Shown piece by piece: positions 1 through 8,873 of a DNA stretch of 64,000 nucleotides. Each line of letters begins with the position of its first letter. The stretch's first letter is position 1. Below the pieces are notes generated by a model that made no database searches, was not told the origin of the DNA, and was given only the letters and a program-made list of their open reading frames with translations. The DNA lies in contig JAQUGO010000003.1 in the NCBI GenBank assembly GCA_028684065.1, positions 184,171-248,170 of the forward strand. The letters run 5' to 3'. Made by a program: the position numbers and the translations under genes. Origin of the DNA: Sulfurospirillaceae bacterium. Lineage in GTDB: Bacteria; Campylobacterota; Campylobacteria; Campylobacterales; Sulfurospirillaceae.

Positions 1-1
1 T

Positions 2-1534
2 TTTATTGTACTCAATCTTGGCATAACGGCTGTTATGATTAAAACAAGTAAATTTCAGCTTTTTCCTGATTTTGATTCAACACAGATTTTCGTTAGTGGC
101 AAAGTCAATATCAATAATGCCCTAGATGAAACGCAAAGTATCGTTGGTAAAGTCGAAGAGATTTTATTAAAAACGCTCAATAAAGAGGAAGTTTCCTCGG
201 TTACCTCAACTTCGGGTTTTTTACTAGATGCCAAGTTTAAACCGCATATCGCTGAAAATAATTTTCAAATCTTCGTCAATCTCTACGAAGCCAAACCTAA
301 AAACTTTTTTGACCGCTTTATCAATCCTTACATTTCGCCTGAATATGATGATAGTGAGATGAAACGAGGAAGAACGGCACGAGAGATTCTTAAAGACATG
401 AAGGTTGCACTCAAGGATATTGAAAATAGTGGCGACTTTGAAGAGTTTCAAGTGATTATTCCAGGGGCTGGTATCGTTAAGACAGACATTGATATTGCTT
501 TAAGTAGCGATGATGATGCACTACTGAAAGAGGCAATTGAGAGTTTGAGTGCCAAGGTAAAAACGATTAATGGTGTTTATAATGTCAGCCACAATCTCAT
601 TGAAGGGGAAAAAGAGCTTAAACTCATCGTCAATCACTACGGTCAATCATTGGGCTTTAATGAAAAAAGTATTTCCGCAATTTTACGTCCTTATTTTTTC
701 AAAGCAGAATCTTCTAAGATGTATTATGATGGAGAATTAATCCGCGTTAAGACACAAGAAAAGAAAAAAGATACTTTTGAAGCACTTTCATCCTTTTATA
801 TCACCATCCCTCAAACAGGTCAAAAAGTGCGTTTAACGGAAGTGGTAGATTTTGAAGAGAAACCCAGTTATGCAGACATTTACAAAGACAATGGTACGAA
901 AATCAGCTCTATTTTTGGCTCACTTACGAAGTCTATCATCACATCCTCTGCCTTTATGGAACAGATGAAACCAGAGTTTCAAAAATGGGAGAAAAAAGGC
1001 TTACATATAGAGATAAAAGGTGAGGAAAAAGAGAATCAAAAAGTGCAAATGGAGATGGCAGAGGCCGCTATTATGGCAATATTTTTAATTTTTATCGCGC
1101 TGATTTGGATGTTTGATTCACTCTTTTTGTCGCTCATTGTTTTGACCGTCATTCCACTGTCTGTTTTTGGAGCTATGTTAGGACATCTCATCATGGGGCT
1201 CAATCTTACCATGCCTAGTATGCTCGGTATCGTGGGACTTGCGGGTGTTGTAGTCAATGATGCCATCGTTATGATAGACTTTTTAAAGAAAGCAACCTCA
1301 GTTCAAGAAGCATTGGAGCTTGCCAAAACAAGGCTTCGTCCTATCTTCTTAACGTCAATTACAACCGTTTTTGGTTTAACGACGTTGATGTTCTTTGCAG
1401 ATGGACAATCGGTTATTTTACAACCGATGGCAATCTCTTTAGGCTTTGGTTTAGCGTGGTCGACATTGGTCAATCTCTTTTACTTACCAACCTTGTATGT
1501 ACTCTTAAAAAGGAAAAAATTGTATGCCAACTGA
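2..1534 (+). CDS. RND efflux transporter, C-terminal half (cut by window start)
   Basis: Inner-membrane RND-family pump of the AcrB/CzcA type, which exports small molecules or metals using the proton gradient. The frame is open to the window edge (FIVLNLGITAV precedes the first Met at 35), so only the C-terminal half is present. It starts at the end of a mid-protein membrane helix followed by the typical FPDFDSTQ segment. A periplasmic porter region runs to about residue 340, then a block of membrane helices follows (MAIFLIFIALIWMF and onwards) with the family signature GVVVNDAIVMIDFLKKA near residue 415. The end overlaps rmuC by 11 bases. The substrate cannot be told from this half. Family assignment is firm; a single-domain RND protein is an unlikely alternative. 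Confidence 0.85.
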   Translation, partial: FIVLNLGITAVMIKTSKFQLFPDFDSTQIFVSGKVNINNALDETQSIVGKVEEILLKTLNKEEVSSVTSTSGFLLDAKFKPHIAENNFQIFVNLYEAKPKNFFDRFINPYISPEYDDSEMKRGRTAREILKDMKVALKDIENSGDFEEFQVIIPGAGIVKTDIDIALSSDDDALLKEAIESLSAKVKTINGVYNVSHNLIEGEKELKLIVNHYGQSLGFNEKSISAILRPYFFKAESSKMYYDGELIRVKTQEKKKDTFEALSSFYITIPQTGQKVRLTEVVDFEEKPSYADIYKDNGTKISSIFGSLTKSIITSSAFMEQMKPEFQKWEKKGLHIEIKGEEKENQKVQMEMAEAAIMAIFLIFIALIWMFDSLFLSLIVLTVIPLSVFGAMLGHLIMGLNLTMPSMLGIVGLAGVVVNDAIVMIDFLKKATSVQEALELAKTRLRPIFLTSITTVFGLTTLMFFADGQSVILQPMAISLGFGLAWSTLVNLFYLPTLYVLLKRKKLYAN

Positions 1535-2813
1535 TATGATGATGCAAATAGCTGTTTTTATCGCTGTTTTAGTGATAGTTGTTGCTGTGATGGTGTGGAA
1601 TATTGTCGATAAAAAAGCGCAGATAGCACAAATGCAAGCCAAAAATGAACAATTGATGTCTGAAAATCTAGCATTAAACATGAAAAATGCACGCTTTGAA
1701 GCCGAACTCAACGCTCAAAAAGAGGGCAATCAAAAGCTCAAAGACGACCTTGATGAGCAAGGCAAAAAGCTTGAACTCAAACTCAATGCGATTATGGAGC
1801 AACATTTAGAGCATAAGCTTAAAAAATTGGATGAAACCTCTATCAAATCACTCGATACGCTCTTGAAGCCTTTTAAAGAGAACCTGGATAGTTTCAAAAA
1901 AAGTGTCGAAACCTCACAAGAATCAAGTATCAAAAAATTTGCCGAACTCTCCAAAGAGATCGAACTGGTTGCTCGCACGGGACTAAGCATCGGCAAAGAG
2001 GCTGAAAATCTCACTAAAGCGCTCAAAGGCAAAAAACAAAGTCAAGGTAGTTGGGGTGAGATGATTTTGGAGAGTGTTTTGGAATACTCAGGGCTTGTTA
2101 AAGGCGTACACTACGAAACGCAAGAAAGCTACAAAGATGAAGAGGGCAAAACTAAACGCCCTGATGTGGTTATCAAACTTCCACAGGAACGTACCATCAT
2201 CATCGACTCCAAAGTTTCGCTAAATAGCTACGATGAGTTTATCAGGGCTGAGAGTGACGAGGAAAAACTCATCGCTTCCAAAAGCCTAGCCAGTGCTTTT
2301 TTAGAACACATTAACACGCTTGATAGCAAAGACTATGCGCATTATAAGCACGGAACACTGCAATACGTCTTTATGTTCGTCCCGATTGAGGGGGCTTTCT
2401 CCGTTGCCATCCAACAAGACCCCAAACTCTACGAACACGCCCTTAAAAAACATATCGCCATCGTCACCCCTTCGACATTAACGATTTCATTACGCACGAT
2501 TTACCTCTACTGGCAAAGCGAACAATCCAGCACATTAGCCACTAAGCTTTTTGAAGAAGCAGGCAAAATGTACGACAAAATGACAGGTTTTGCCGAAAGC
2601 TTCAAAAAAGTAGGCACACAACTTCAAACCCTAAACGGCACCTACGACAACGCCCAAAAACAACTCACCGAAGGCAGTGGCAATCTTTTAGGACGCGTTG
2701 AAAACTTGAAAAAATTAGGCGCAAAAGCCACTAAAAATCTCAAAGATGCTAAGTTGGAGTATCAAGATTTTAGTGAAGACATCGCGGATGTAGCGTTGTT
2801 GGAAGAGAAATAA
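1524..2813 (+). CDS. rmuC: RmuC family protein (DNA recombination limiting factor)
   Basis: RmuC-family protein, thought to be a membrane-anchored nuclease-like factor that limits inversions at short inverted repeats. A hydrophobic helix at about residues 6-27 is followed by a long coiled coil (about 30-130) and then the RmuC domain, recognised by QGSWGEMILESVLEYSGL near 170, RPDVVIKLP, DSKVSLNSYDEF and FVPIEGAF. Its 429 residues fit the family. The start ATG at 1524 has a GGAAAAAATTGT leader and lies inside the end of the RND gene, so the two are probably co-transcribed. The stop codon is the left edge of a perfect palindrome shared with the convergent NnrS-like gene. Confidence 0.93.
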   Translation: MPTDMMMQIAVFIAVLVIVVAVMVWNIVDKKAQIAQMQAKNEQLMSENLALNMKNARFEAELNAQKEGNQKLKDDLDEQGKKLELKLNAIMEQHLEHKLKKLDETSIKSLDTLLKPFKENLDSFKKSVETSQESSIKKFAELSKEIELVARTGLSIGKEAENLTKALKGKKQSQGSWGEMILESVLEYSGLVKGVHYETQESYKDEEGKTKRPDVVIKLPQERTIIIDSKVSLNSYDEFIRAESDEEKLIASKSLASAFLEHINTLDSKDYAHYKHGTLQYVFMFVPIEGAFSVAIQQDPKLYEHALKKHIAIVTPSTLTISLRTIYLYWQSEQSSTLATKLFEEAGKMYDKMTGFAESFKKVGTQLQTLNGTYDNAQKQLTEGSGNLLGRVENLKKLGAKATKNLKDAKLEYQDFSEDIADVALLEEK

Positions 2814-2832
2814 GCGTTACATGTAACGCTTA
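2811..2832. terminator. Perfect 22-base palindrome between convergent genes (TTACATGTAA copy)
   Basis: The half-site TAAGCGTTACA is followed immediately by its exact reverse complement, giving a perfect 22-base dyad centred on the TTACATGTAA core at 2817-2826. The outer codons of the dyad are the stop codons of rmuC (2811-2813) and, on the other strand, of the NnrS-like gene (2830-2832). It probably acts as a two-way terminator hairpin, although no long T-run follows. Confidence 0.6.
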
Positions 2833-4029
2833 TTTCTCAAAGAGTATATGAATATAACGCTTTGACCACAATCCAAAAACTATCAACCAAAATGCCGCTG
2901 TGGACATGATAGCGTGGGGGTATCCATATTGAGGAAACAGTCCTGCAAATATTCGCAATAATGTCATTACTTGAATCAGTCCAAAAAGTGTAACCGCATA
3001 ACGGTCAGCTTTGGGTGTTCTTCCTGAATGTCCTAAAATTACGCGTGTACCAAATCCTATCAATACGGTCGTAAAGTATCCAATAGCAAATGCGTGAAGT
3101 GGTGCTTTTTCCATAAAAATAGGTGTTCCAAGTAGTATTGATATGTCTTGAATAACAAAGAGACCAAAGCCAATTGGTACCCACCAAATGGAAAGAAAGA
3201 GTACCCAAAGTATTGGCGGTGATTTTTTAAAGGGCAGTTTCCATTTAATAAGCTCATATGTTGTGATGAAAAAAAGTGCACCATCCGCTAGAAAAGCATT
3301 TATTGAAAAAGCATCTAAAATAACTTTTACTATCAATGCAGACAATATGAGCATAAGAAACGATTTACTTTTATTCATTACGTAACCTTGAATACTATTG
3401 GCAGCAAAAAATGGCATCATCTTTTGCGAGACAACAAGAACGATAAAAAAAGTGTATAGATAAAAACTAATTCCAAGCGCAAGTTTATAGGTTGGTACAA
3501 AAGCATCTGCCATAAAGAGTAATTGTCCTAAAATTCCATGTCCAAAGGCTATTAACATCCAAGAAGTGTCCTGTTTGTTGGTAACGGTACTTTTTCTTTG
3601 AAAATCAAATAGGACTAAACAAAGCTTAATATAGCCAAGAAAAATAAATAGCATTGGAATAATGAGCCATATTTGGGAGATAAATGAAAATACGATAAAG
3701 ACAATACCACCACCATTTATCAACCACGCTATAGGAAGATAAGTCGTTTGTGTCGCTACAGGACGCGAAAGATAACGTGGAAAGGTTGTCAATAAAAATC
3801 CAGCAAAGAACTGTGTAAATGCGATAAAAAGCATAGCATAGGCATGGTATAAACCAACACTTACATTTAAGTGAATAAACCCAGTATAACTTAGCCCTAT
3901 GAGACTGATTATCACGACACATTGCAATACCCCTGCAAAGAAAAAGAGACGGTGCGGTTGTGCAATTAGGTTTTGAAGAGCCGACGTTTTTGGTGGCTCT
4001 GGTGGGGTTAAACTACTGACAAAAACCAC
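2830..4029 (-). CDS. nnrS: NnrS family haem/copper-type membrane protein
   Basis: Polytopic membrane protein of the NnrS family, linked in other bacteria to nitric-oxide stress and denitrification. About 12 hydrophobic helices are visible, with conserved segments QPHRLFFFAGVLQ near the N-terminus and HAFAIGYFTTVLIGFGTRV followed by LGHSGRTPKA near residues 320-350; the histidines are the presumed metal or haem ligands. The start is uncertain: a GTG at 4029 has GAGGGG nine bases upstream, while the longer frame begins with another GTG at 4056. Either start overlaps the end of tpx, so the two genes are probably translated together. No denitrification genes are nearby, so the role here is open. 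Confidence 0.85.
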   Translation of the reverse strand: MVFVSSLTPPEPPKTSALQNLIAQPHRLFFFAGVLQCVVIISLIGLSYTGFIHLNVSVGLYHAYAMLFIAFTQFFAGFLLTTFPRYLSRPVATQTTYLPIAWLINGGGIVFIVFSFISQIWLIIPMLFIFLGYIKLCLVLFDFQRKSTVTNKQDTSWMLIAFGHGILGQLLFMADAFVPTYKLALGISFYLYTFFIVLVVSQKMMPFFAANSIQGYVMNKSKSFLMLILSALIVKVILDAFSINAFLADGALFFITTYELIKWKLPFKKSPPILWVLFLSIWWVPIGFGLFVIQDISILLGTPIFMEKAPLHAFAIGYFTTVLIGFGTRVILGHSGRTPKADRYAVTLFGLIQVMTLLRIFAGLFPQYGYPHAIMSTAAFWLIVFGLWSKRYIHILFEK

Positions 4030-4573
4030 AGCAACTCGCCCCTCTGTTAGCTGCACCGATAGCTGCTTCTAATGCTTCATTGTAGTTTGGCTCTTCGGTG
4101 ATTTCAGGTACAACTTGTTTGTACACAATTTTTCCATCTTTGCTAATAACAAATAATGCACGAGCACATAAACCAGCCAAAGCACCATCACTGATGAGCA
4201 TTCCATAAGCTTTTGCAAAGGATTGACTTCTAAAGTCACTTCCTATAGTAATATTTGTAATACCAGTGATATTACAAAATTTTGCAGCAGCAAAAGGGAG
4301 ATCCATCGAAACGATAATGGTGTCGATATTGTCATGGTTCGCGACTATTTGATTAAAGTGTCTAGCTTCTGCATCGCACACAGGAGTATCTAATGATGGT
4401 ACAACGATAATAAGTTGAGCTTTATTACTTTCTCCACCAATAGTTTTTTCTTGGAGATCTGGCGTAACCACTTTAATAATGGGTGCATTCTTTCCTAATT
4501 CTTGAAAGTTACCTTCTAGTTTTATAGGAGTTCCTTGAAACATTGTTTTGTCTACTTTTGCAGTAAAAATCAT
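4013..4573 (-). CDS. tpx: Thiol peroxidase (Tpx, atypical 2-Cys peroxiredoxin)
   Basis: Reduces peroxides using thioredoxin. The peroxidatic cysteine lies in PSLDTPVCDAEARHF (about residue 61) and the resolving cysteine in AAAKFCNITGI (about residue 95). The ATG at 4573 is chosen over the longer frame because AAAGGATTT lies just upstream and MIFTAKVDKTMFQGTPI matches the family N-terminus. At 186 residues it is longer than usual (165-170) because of a C-terminal tail ending GASCCGFCQ, which adds three cysteines that I do not know from ordinary Tpx proteins. It is divergent from the small DUF1737 gene and overlaps the NnrS-like gene downstream. Confidence 0.92.
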   Translation of the reverse strand: MIFTAKVDKTMFQGTPIKLEGNFQELGKNAPIIKVVTPDLQEKTIGGESNKAQLIIVVPSLDTPVCDAEARHFNQIVANHDNIDTIIVSMDLPFAAAKFCNITGITNITIGSDFRSQSFAKAYGMLISDGALAGLCARALFVISKDGKIVYKQVVPEITEEPNYNEALEAAIGAANRGASCCGFCQ

Positions 4574-4712
4574 ATAAATCCTTTCATTTTCTTTAGATAG
4601 GAGTAATTTTATCTGATTATAAAAATAAAAGTCTTGATTTAAATCTATAAAAGTAATAAAAATAGATTTCTTTGTTATACTCACTTTAGAAAAAAAGTTT
4701 TAAGGAATTAAA

Positions 4713-4901
4713 ATGACACAATATAAATTTTTAACAGGACCTGATGATTCAACGTTTTGTGCAAGAGTTACGGAGTTTTTGAATAACGGTTGGAAGCTTT
4801 ATGGTAATCCAACGATGAGTTTTGATGGTAAAATGATTATCGCTGGGCAAGCGATTATTAAAGAGGAGGCGGATAAAAGCGAAGCGTGTTGTTTAAAATA
4901 G
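4713..4901 (+). CDS. Small DUF1737-type protein
   Basis: A 62-residue cytoplasmic protein. The pattern QYKFLTGPDDSTFCARVTEF, then NGWKLYGNPTMSFDG, then AGQAIIK fits DUF1737 proteins, whose function is not known. It has a good leader (TTAAGGAATTAAA before ATG). The tail ends SEACCLK, a vicinal cysteine pair; the divergent tpx next door also ends in a CC-containing tail. A TATACT hexamer about 35 bases before the start may be its -10 box. The gene ends just before a palindromic TTACATGTAA element. Confidence 0.8.
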   Translation: MTQYKFLTGPDDSTFCARVTEFLNNGWKLYGNPTMSFDGKMIIAGQAIIKEEADKSEACCLK

Positions 4902-4919
4902 AGCTTTACATGTAACGCT
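4902..4919. terminator. Near-perfect palindrome with TTACATGTAA core between convergent genes
   Basis: AGC and GCT arms flank the TTACATGTAA core (4906-4915) with one mismatched pair, filling the 18 bases between the convergent DUF1737 and isochorismatase-like genes. Its position suggests a two-way terminator. The sequence is very close to the element at 2811. Confidence 0.5.
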
Positions 4920-5447
4920 TTATTGAGTTAGCTCAGATGTACTTTTTAGTTTGATATGCCCAAGAGTAGGTGTTAAATTTTCCCAGAGCCAATTGTGAAA
5001 GTCGATGAGTTGAACGGCTGTTGCATGAGGTCGATCGGCAGTTGTGTGAGCGTCTTTGATGACAGTCATGTCATAGTCTCGTGTCAGTGCGCCATGAATG
5101 GTTGCGTTGACACAAAAGTCGGTGGCGCAGCCACAGATGTAGAGTTCTGTAATGCCTAGTTTTTGTAAAAGGATTTCTAAATCTGTTTTATAAAAACTAT
5201 CATTGGCTGCTTTCTCGATACAATAATCATCTTTTTCTCGAAGCAAAGAGGGCAGAATATTCCACTCATCACGCCCACGAACTAAAAAATTCTCTTTTGT
5301 TCCATCGTGTTGAATGAAGATAACGGGTTTTTTTGTTTTTCTAAACAAAGTCGAGAGTTGGTTGATGTTTTGAATCACTTTTTCTGCTTCAAAGCGAGGG
5401 GTTTGAAACGATCCTACTTGCATATCGATGATAAGTAACGCTTCCAT
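4920..5447 (-). CDS. Isochorismatase-family cysteine hydrolase
   Basis: A 175-residue cytoplasmic hydrolase of the isochorismatase/nicotinamidase fold. The usual catalytic triad is visible: Asp in ALLIIDMQVGSF (about residue 8), Lys in CIEKAANDSFYKTDL (about 80), and Cys in CGCATDFCVNATIHGAL (about 115). The ATG at 5447 is preferred because it has AAAGGAAAG upstream and begins directly at the first beta strand; the longer frame runs into the neighbouring lipoprotein gene. It lies 10 bases after that gene, so they are probably one transcript. The substrate cannot be assigned; a nicotinamidase-like or other amide hydrolase is possible. Confidence 0.85.
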   Translation of the reverse strand: MEALLIIDMQVGSFQTPRFEAEKVIQNINQLSTLFRKTKKPVIFIQHDGTKENFLVRGRDEWNILPSLLREKDDYCIEKAANDSFYKTDLEILLQKLGITELYICGCATDFCVNATIHGALTRDYDMTVIKDAHTTADRPHATAVQLIDFHNWLWENLTPTLGHIKLKSTSELTQ

Positions 5448-5457
5448 GACTTTCCTT

Positions 5458-7458
5458 TTAATCGATACTCTCAAACAATTCAGGTCGGTATTCAAAGTGC
5501 ATGGTGTCGTAGTGGTACCATCTGCCGCCCCAGATAAAGCCATATTTTTCGAAGACATCGACGATTTTTTGTGGAATTTCATTTTTGTATTGGTAGGTCT
5601 TATCCCATCGCCAGTAGCTTGAAAATCGTGTATCTAAGTCGATGGCGATACCGTAACTGTGGGCACTAAGACGTGAAGTTCCTGCGATTTTTCGGTAGTA
5701 GTATGTTCCATCCACGTGCTTGAGGTACTTCATGTATTCCTCCGGCAAACTATCCAGTTCATCCGAGACTTTTTGCAGTTGGATAGCGGCATTTTCGTTT
5801 TGATTGAAGTAGATTTTTTTGCCTCCATGATGTGGAAGCCATGTGATATTGACAAGGTTTTTTTCAACATTTTTTTTGCCATCACCATAGAGTTTTTTAA
5901 AGAGGGCTTCATTTCTAAAGCGTCCCGCGTCATCATTGAGTGCAGGTGCGCTGATAGGGGTGAAGGCAGGGTATTTTTGTGAAAATTGGTCCTCTATATC
6001 TGCGTTATTAAGCATCTCATCAAAGGTTTTTATTTTTTTATCATCATAAGGTAAAGAGCTTCCATCATTAAAAAAAACTGTATTATCTCTTATGGAAGTA
6101 ATGCTTGGATATTTAAGGACTAAATTGCTTGTGATAGTATCTTTGGGTCTGATAAGAATGCCTTCAACACGGCTAACAAGTAAAGAGCTTTGCGGAACAT
6201 TAGGCTGGTTTTCCCCTACATGTAAATCTGAAATAATGGCTTTTCCAACAACATTGCGTCCTTCTTTGCCTTCTTCCATCGTTTTCACACCCCACATGTT
6301 GTGCATAACCATGGGTTTTCCATTCATCTCACCAGCGTAGAGCATAATGTGACCTTTAAGATAGATAAGGCTCAAAAAGGCAATGCCATTTTTCAAAATC
6401 ATCGTTTCTTTCTCCTGCGGGGATAAATCTTTAAGGCTAAGATAGTTACCAAAGCTTTTTTGCGCACGTGAATTGCGAGGTATCCAAACCCCAAATGGGG
6501 AGAGAAAATCACGTGTCATAGCGGAACAATCACGATTGGCTAAGTAGCCACCCCAACCATATTTTTCACCTAAAAGTCCTTTTGCAATTTCGTTCACACT
6601 GTTTTGCGTAAATACGAGAGGTACTTCTTTAGCGTACGATTTTGGGATAAAAAGGGAAATTTTTTGTGCTTCAAAAGAGGCATCGTGCGTATACATGTAA
6701 GCATAGTAAAAATCATCATCTTCGTTTTCTATAGGAAGAATCGCTCCTATCTTGGCATAGGTAATAAAGCGTTGTTTTTCGTTGTATAAAGGGATATTGT
6801 CTTTGGTTATGCTGATTTTTTTTGCATTCAACAACGATGTTCGCTCGGGTGCCTTAAGTGTTACAAAAGTCTGTGTTGGTAACCATCCTGAGGCAAAAGA
6901 ACTTTCTACAAAAGCCCATGCTCCATCTTTTGTATAGTGTGAGATGATGAGCGGTTCTGCAATATGAATACGTGAAGTTTGCAGATAATCAAATGGATAG
7001 CCTTCCCCTGGTAGCGTTGTCTTTTTGAAAAAAGGTTTATGGCTAGGAAGTGTTCGCATTTGTGCATTTTCAATCATAATCGCATGTGCATTAACACTGC
7101 CGTAAGCTTCAAAATTAGTACTTTCAATTAACGCATCAATCTCTGCATCGTCAATCAATTGGAGATTTTCACCGTAATAGCGTTTTTTTAAACTATATGA
7201 GCGGTTTGCCCAAAGTGCGTCATCTTTTTTGGTATTGAGATGGTTTCGAAACCATGGCGAATAGTAACGATAGGTAAAATCGTGTTGGGCTATTTCTTGG
7301 GGTACGATATTTTGCGCTAAAGAGCGGAGCGTTTGAGGGTAGGTTACAATTGTGTCAGAAGAGGGTTGTTGTATGTTGGGAGTAGGCTCTTTGGTGGAAC
7401 AGCCCACAAAAAAAAGAACGCTACATGTAAAGAGAAAGAGAGAACGAAATGTCATCAT
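5458..7458 (-). CDS. Lipoprotein with SH3 + NlpC/P60 + M15 D-Ala-D-Ala carboxypeptidase domains
   Basis: A 666-residue predicted cell-wall hydrolase. An N-terminal lipobox (LFFVGCSTKE, Cys about 20) gives a lipid anchor. An SH3-like region follows (about 130-270). The NlpC/P60 cysteine-peptidase domain comes next, with catalytic Cys in NRDCSAMTRDF (about 310) and His in YLKGHIMLYAG (about 365). The C-terminal half is an M15 VanY-like peptidase: RLSAHSYGIAIDLD near 605 and HYDTMHFEYRPELF at the end supply the zinc ligands and catalytic residues. It would therefore carry both an endopeptidase and a carboxypeptidase on one anchored chain. It is divergent from the helicase gene and precedes the isochorismatase-like gene by 10 bases. 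Confidence 0.88.
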   Translation of the reverse strand: MMTFRSLFLFTCSVLFFVGCSTKEPTPNIQQPSSDTIVTYPQTLRSLAQNIVPQEIAQHDFTYRYYSPWFRNHLNTKKDDALWANRSYSLKKRYYGENLQLIDDAEIDALIESTNFEAYGSVNAHAIMIENAQMRTLPSHKPFFKKTTLPGEGYPFDYLQTSRIHIAEPLIISHYTKDGAWAFVESSFASGWLPTQTFVTLKAPERTSLLNAKKISITKDNIPLYNEKQRFITYAKIGAILPIENEDDDFYYAYMYTHDASFEAQKISLFIPKSYAKEVPLVFTQNSVNEIAKGLLGEKYGWGGYLANRDCSAMTRDFLSPFGVWIPRNSRAQKSFGNYLSLKDLSPQEKETMILKNGIAFLSLIYLKGHIMLYAGEMNGKPMVMHNMWGVKTMEEGKEGRNVVGKAIISDLHVGENQPNVPQSSLLVSRVEGILIRPKDTITSNLVLKYPSITSIRDNTVFFNDGSSLPYDDKKIKTFDEMLNNADIEDQFSQKYPAFTPISAPALNDDAGRFRNEALFKKLYGDGKKNVEKNLVNITWLPHHGGKKIYFNQNENAAIQLQKVSDELDSLPEEYMKYLKHVDGTYYYRKIAGTSRLSAHSYGIAIDLDTRFSSYWRWDKTYQYKNEIPQKIVDVFEKYGFIWGGRWYHYDTMHFEYRPELFESID

Positions 7459-7512
7459 GAAAGCCTTTGGTTTTGTAAATGCTATAATACCAAAAACAAG
7501 ATAGGAAGCGTA

Positions 7513-8841
7513 TTGAATTTAGCTCAAAAAGTGATTGATATTTTAAAAAAGAACAATGTTTTATTAACGGGTGGCGCAGGTGTTGGCAAAAGCTATCTGG
7601 TTGGTGAAATCGTTTATGAGCTACGTACAAAAGGTAAGCAAGTCGTGGTGCTTGGAAGTACGGGTGTGAGTGCCGTGAATGTTGGCGGTCAAACCTTGCA
7701 CAGTTTTTTTGCGTTTGGCATATGCAATCACTTAGATGAGCTCAATCGACACGATAGATACGCAAAAGGACGATTGGCTGAAATCAAAAAAGTATTGACC
7801 CATTGTGATTTGTTGATTATTGATGAGATTAGTATGGTTTCAGCAGATTTACTCGATATGATTTATTATCGCTTACGTAATGCCAATTTTAAAGGAAGTG
7901 TCCTTTTTGTAGGTGATTTTTTTCAATTACCGCCTGTCAATAAAGCCAAAAATGATTCTTTGTGGGGTAGTTTTGAATATGCCTTTGAAAGTAGCTCTTG
8001 GAATGCTTTTGAACCTATTGTGATTGAACTTACCAAAACAAAACGCACTAATGATGAGTACTTTTTTGAAATCCTCAATAAAATCCGTTTAGGCTATTTA
8101 GATAGCGATACACTGGAGTATCTCATCTCTTTACGCGATAATAATGAAGTCTGGGAAGAAGATCCAACGGTGTTATTTGGGCGCAATAAGGAAGCGGAGA
8201 TGCTCAATGTCCATAAGCTCTCTCAAATTCCTAGTGAACCCATTGTTCTTAAAGCTAAAGAAAAAGTGCATGAACAAAGCTTACATGTCAACAAGATAGA
8301 AGGGTGGAAAAACGCTTTGCCCATTCCTGTGGATTTGACCCTTAAAATTGGCGCTAAAGTGCTTTTTTGTACCAATAAGTGGGGCAAATACTACAATGGT
8401 GAGCGAGGCGTTATTCGTGCCATAAGTGAGGAAGAGTTGATTGTTGAAAAAGGAGGAGAGCTTGTTAAGGTTGAGAGGCAAGAGTATACCTTGCATGAAA
8501 ATGTACTACTTGATAATGAAGTCAAAGAAAAGCCTTTGATTTCGATAGAACAATTTCCACTTAAACTCGCTTATGCCATTACCATTCATAAATCACAAGG
8601 GATGAGCATCGACTCATTGGTGTGTAACATCGACAATATCTTTGAAAAAAGCCAATTTTATGTGGCGATTAGTCGGGCAAGATACCCTAAAAATCTTTTA
8701 ATAGCATACAGTCGTGGGCAGATAGAGGCACACCTGAAACGGTGTGTACAAGTGAGTGAAAAGGTGCAAGCTTTTTATAAAGAGACAAAAGTGCTCAAGA
8801 TTGAAGAGCAGAAGAGTGATTCACTTTTTGGTGATATTTGA
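7513..8841 (+). CDS. Pif1/RecD-like superfamily 1 DNA helicase
   Basis: ATP-dependent DNA helicase of about 442 residues. Walker A is NVLLTGGAGVGKSYL near residue 20, Walker B is LLIIDEISMV near 105, then comes GDFFQLPPV, and the C-terminal helicase motif is AYAITIHKSQGMSIDS (about 358) followed by FYVAISRAR. These are the motifs of the Pif1/RecD branch. The frame is open upstream to 7333, but AGGAAG at 7503-7508 sits just before a TTG at 7513 that begins LAQKVIDILKKNNVLLTGG, so TTG is the likely start. Its in vivo target, such as G-quadruplex or replication-fork processing, is not evident. Confidence 0.88.
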   Translation: MNLAQKVIDILKKNNVLLTGGAGVGKSYLVGEIVYELRTKGKQVVVLGSTGVSAVNVGGQTLHSFFAFGICNHLDELNRHDRYAKGRLAEIKKVLTHCDLLIIDEISMVSADLLDMIYYRLRNANFKGSVLFVGDFFQLPPVNKAKNDSLWGSFEYAFESSSWNAFEPIVIELTKTKRTNDEYFFEILNKIRLGYLDSDTLEYLISLRDNNEVWEEDPTVLFGRNKEAEMLNVHKLSQIPSEPIVLKAKEKVHEQSLHVNKIEGWKNALPIPVDLTLKIGAKVLFCTNKWGKYYNGERGVIRAISEEELIVEKGGELVKVERQEYTLHENVLLDNEVKEKPLISIEQFPLKLAYAITIHKSQGMSIDSLVCNIDNIFEKSQFYVAISRARYPKNLLIAYSRGQIEAHLKRCVQVSEKVQAFYKETKVLKIEEQKSDSLFGDI

Positions 8842-8873
8842 CGATTTACATGCAACGAAAACAGGAGTAAGTC

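Noticed and set aside
3005-3922. Short frames inside the NnrS-like gene
   Set aside because: Composition and position are those of shadow frames; the main frame carries all the membrane helices.
4574-4684. Longer Tpx N-terminus starting at 4684
   Set aside because: The extra 37 residues are A/T-rich, unlike Tpx, and the ATG at 4573 has a good ribosome site and the family N-terminus.
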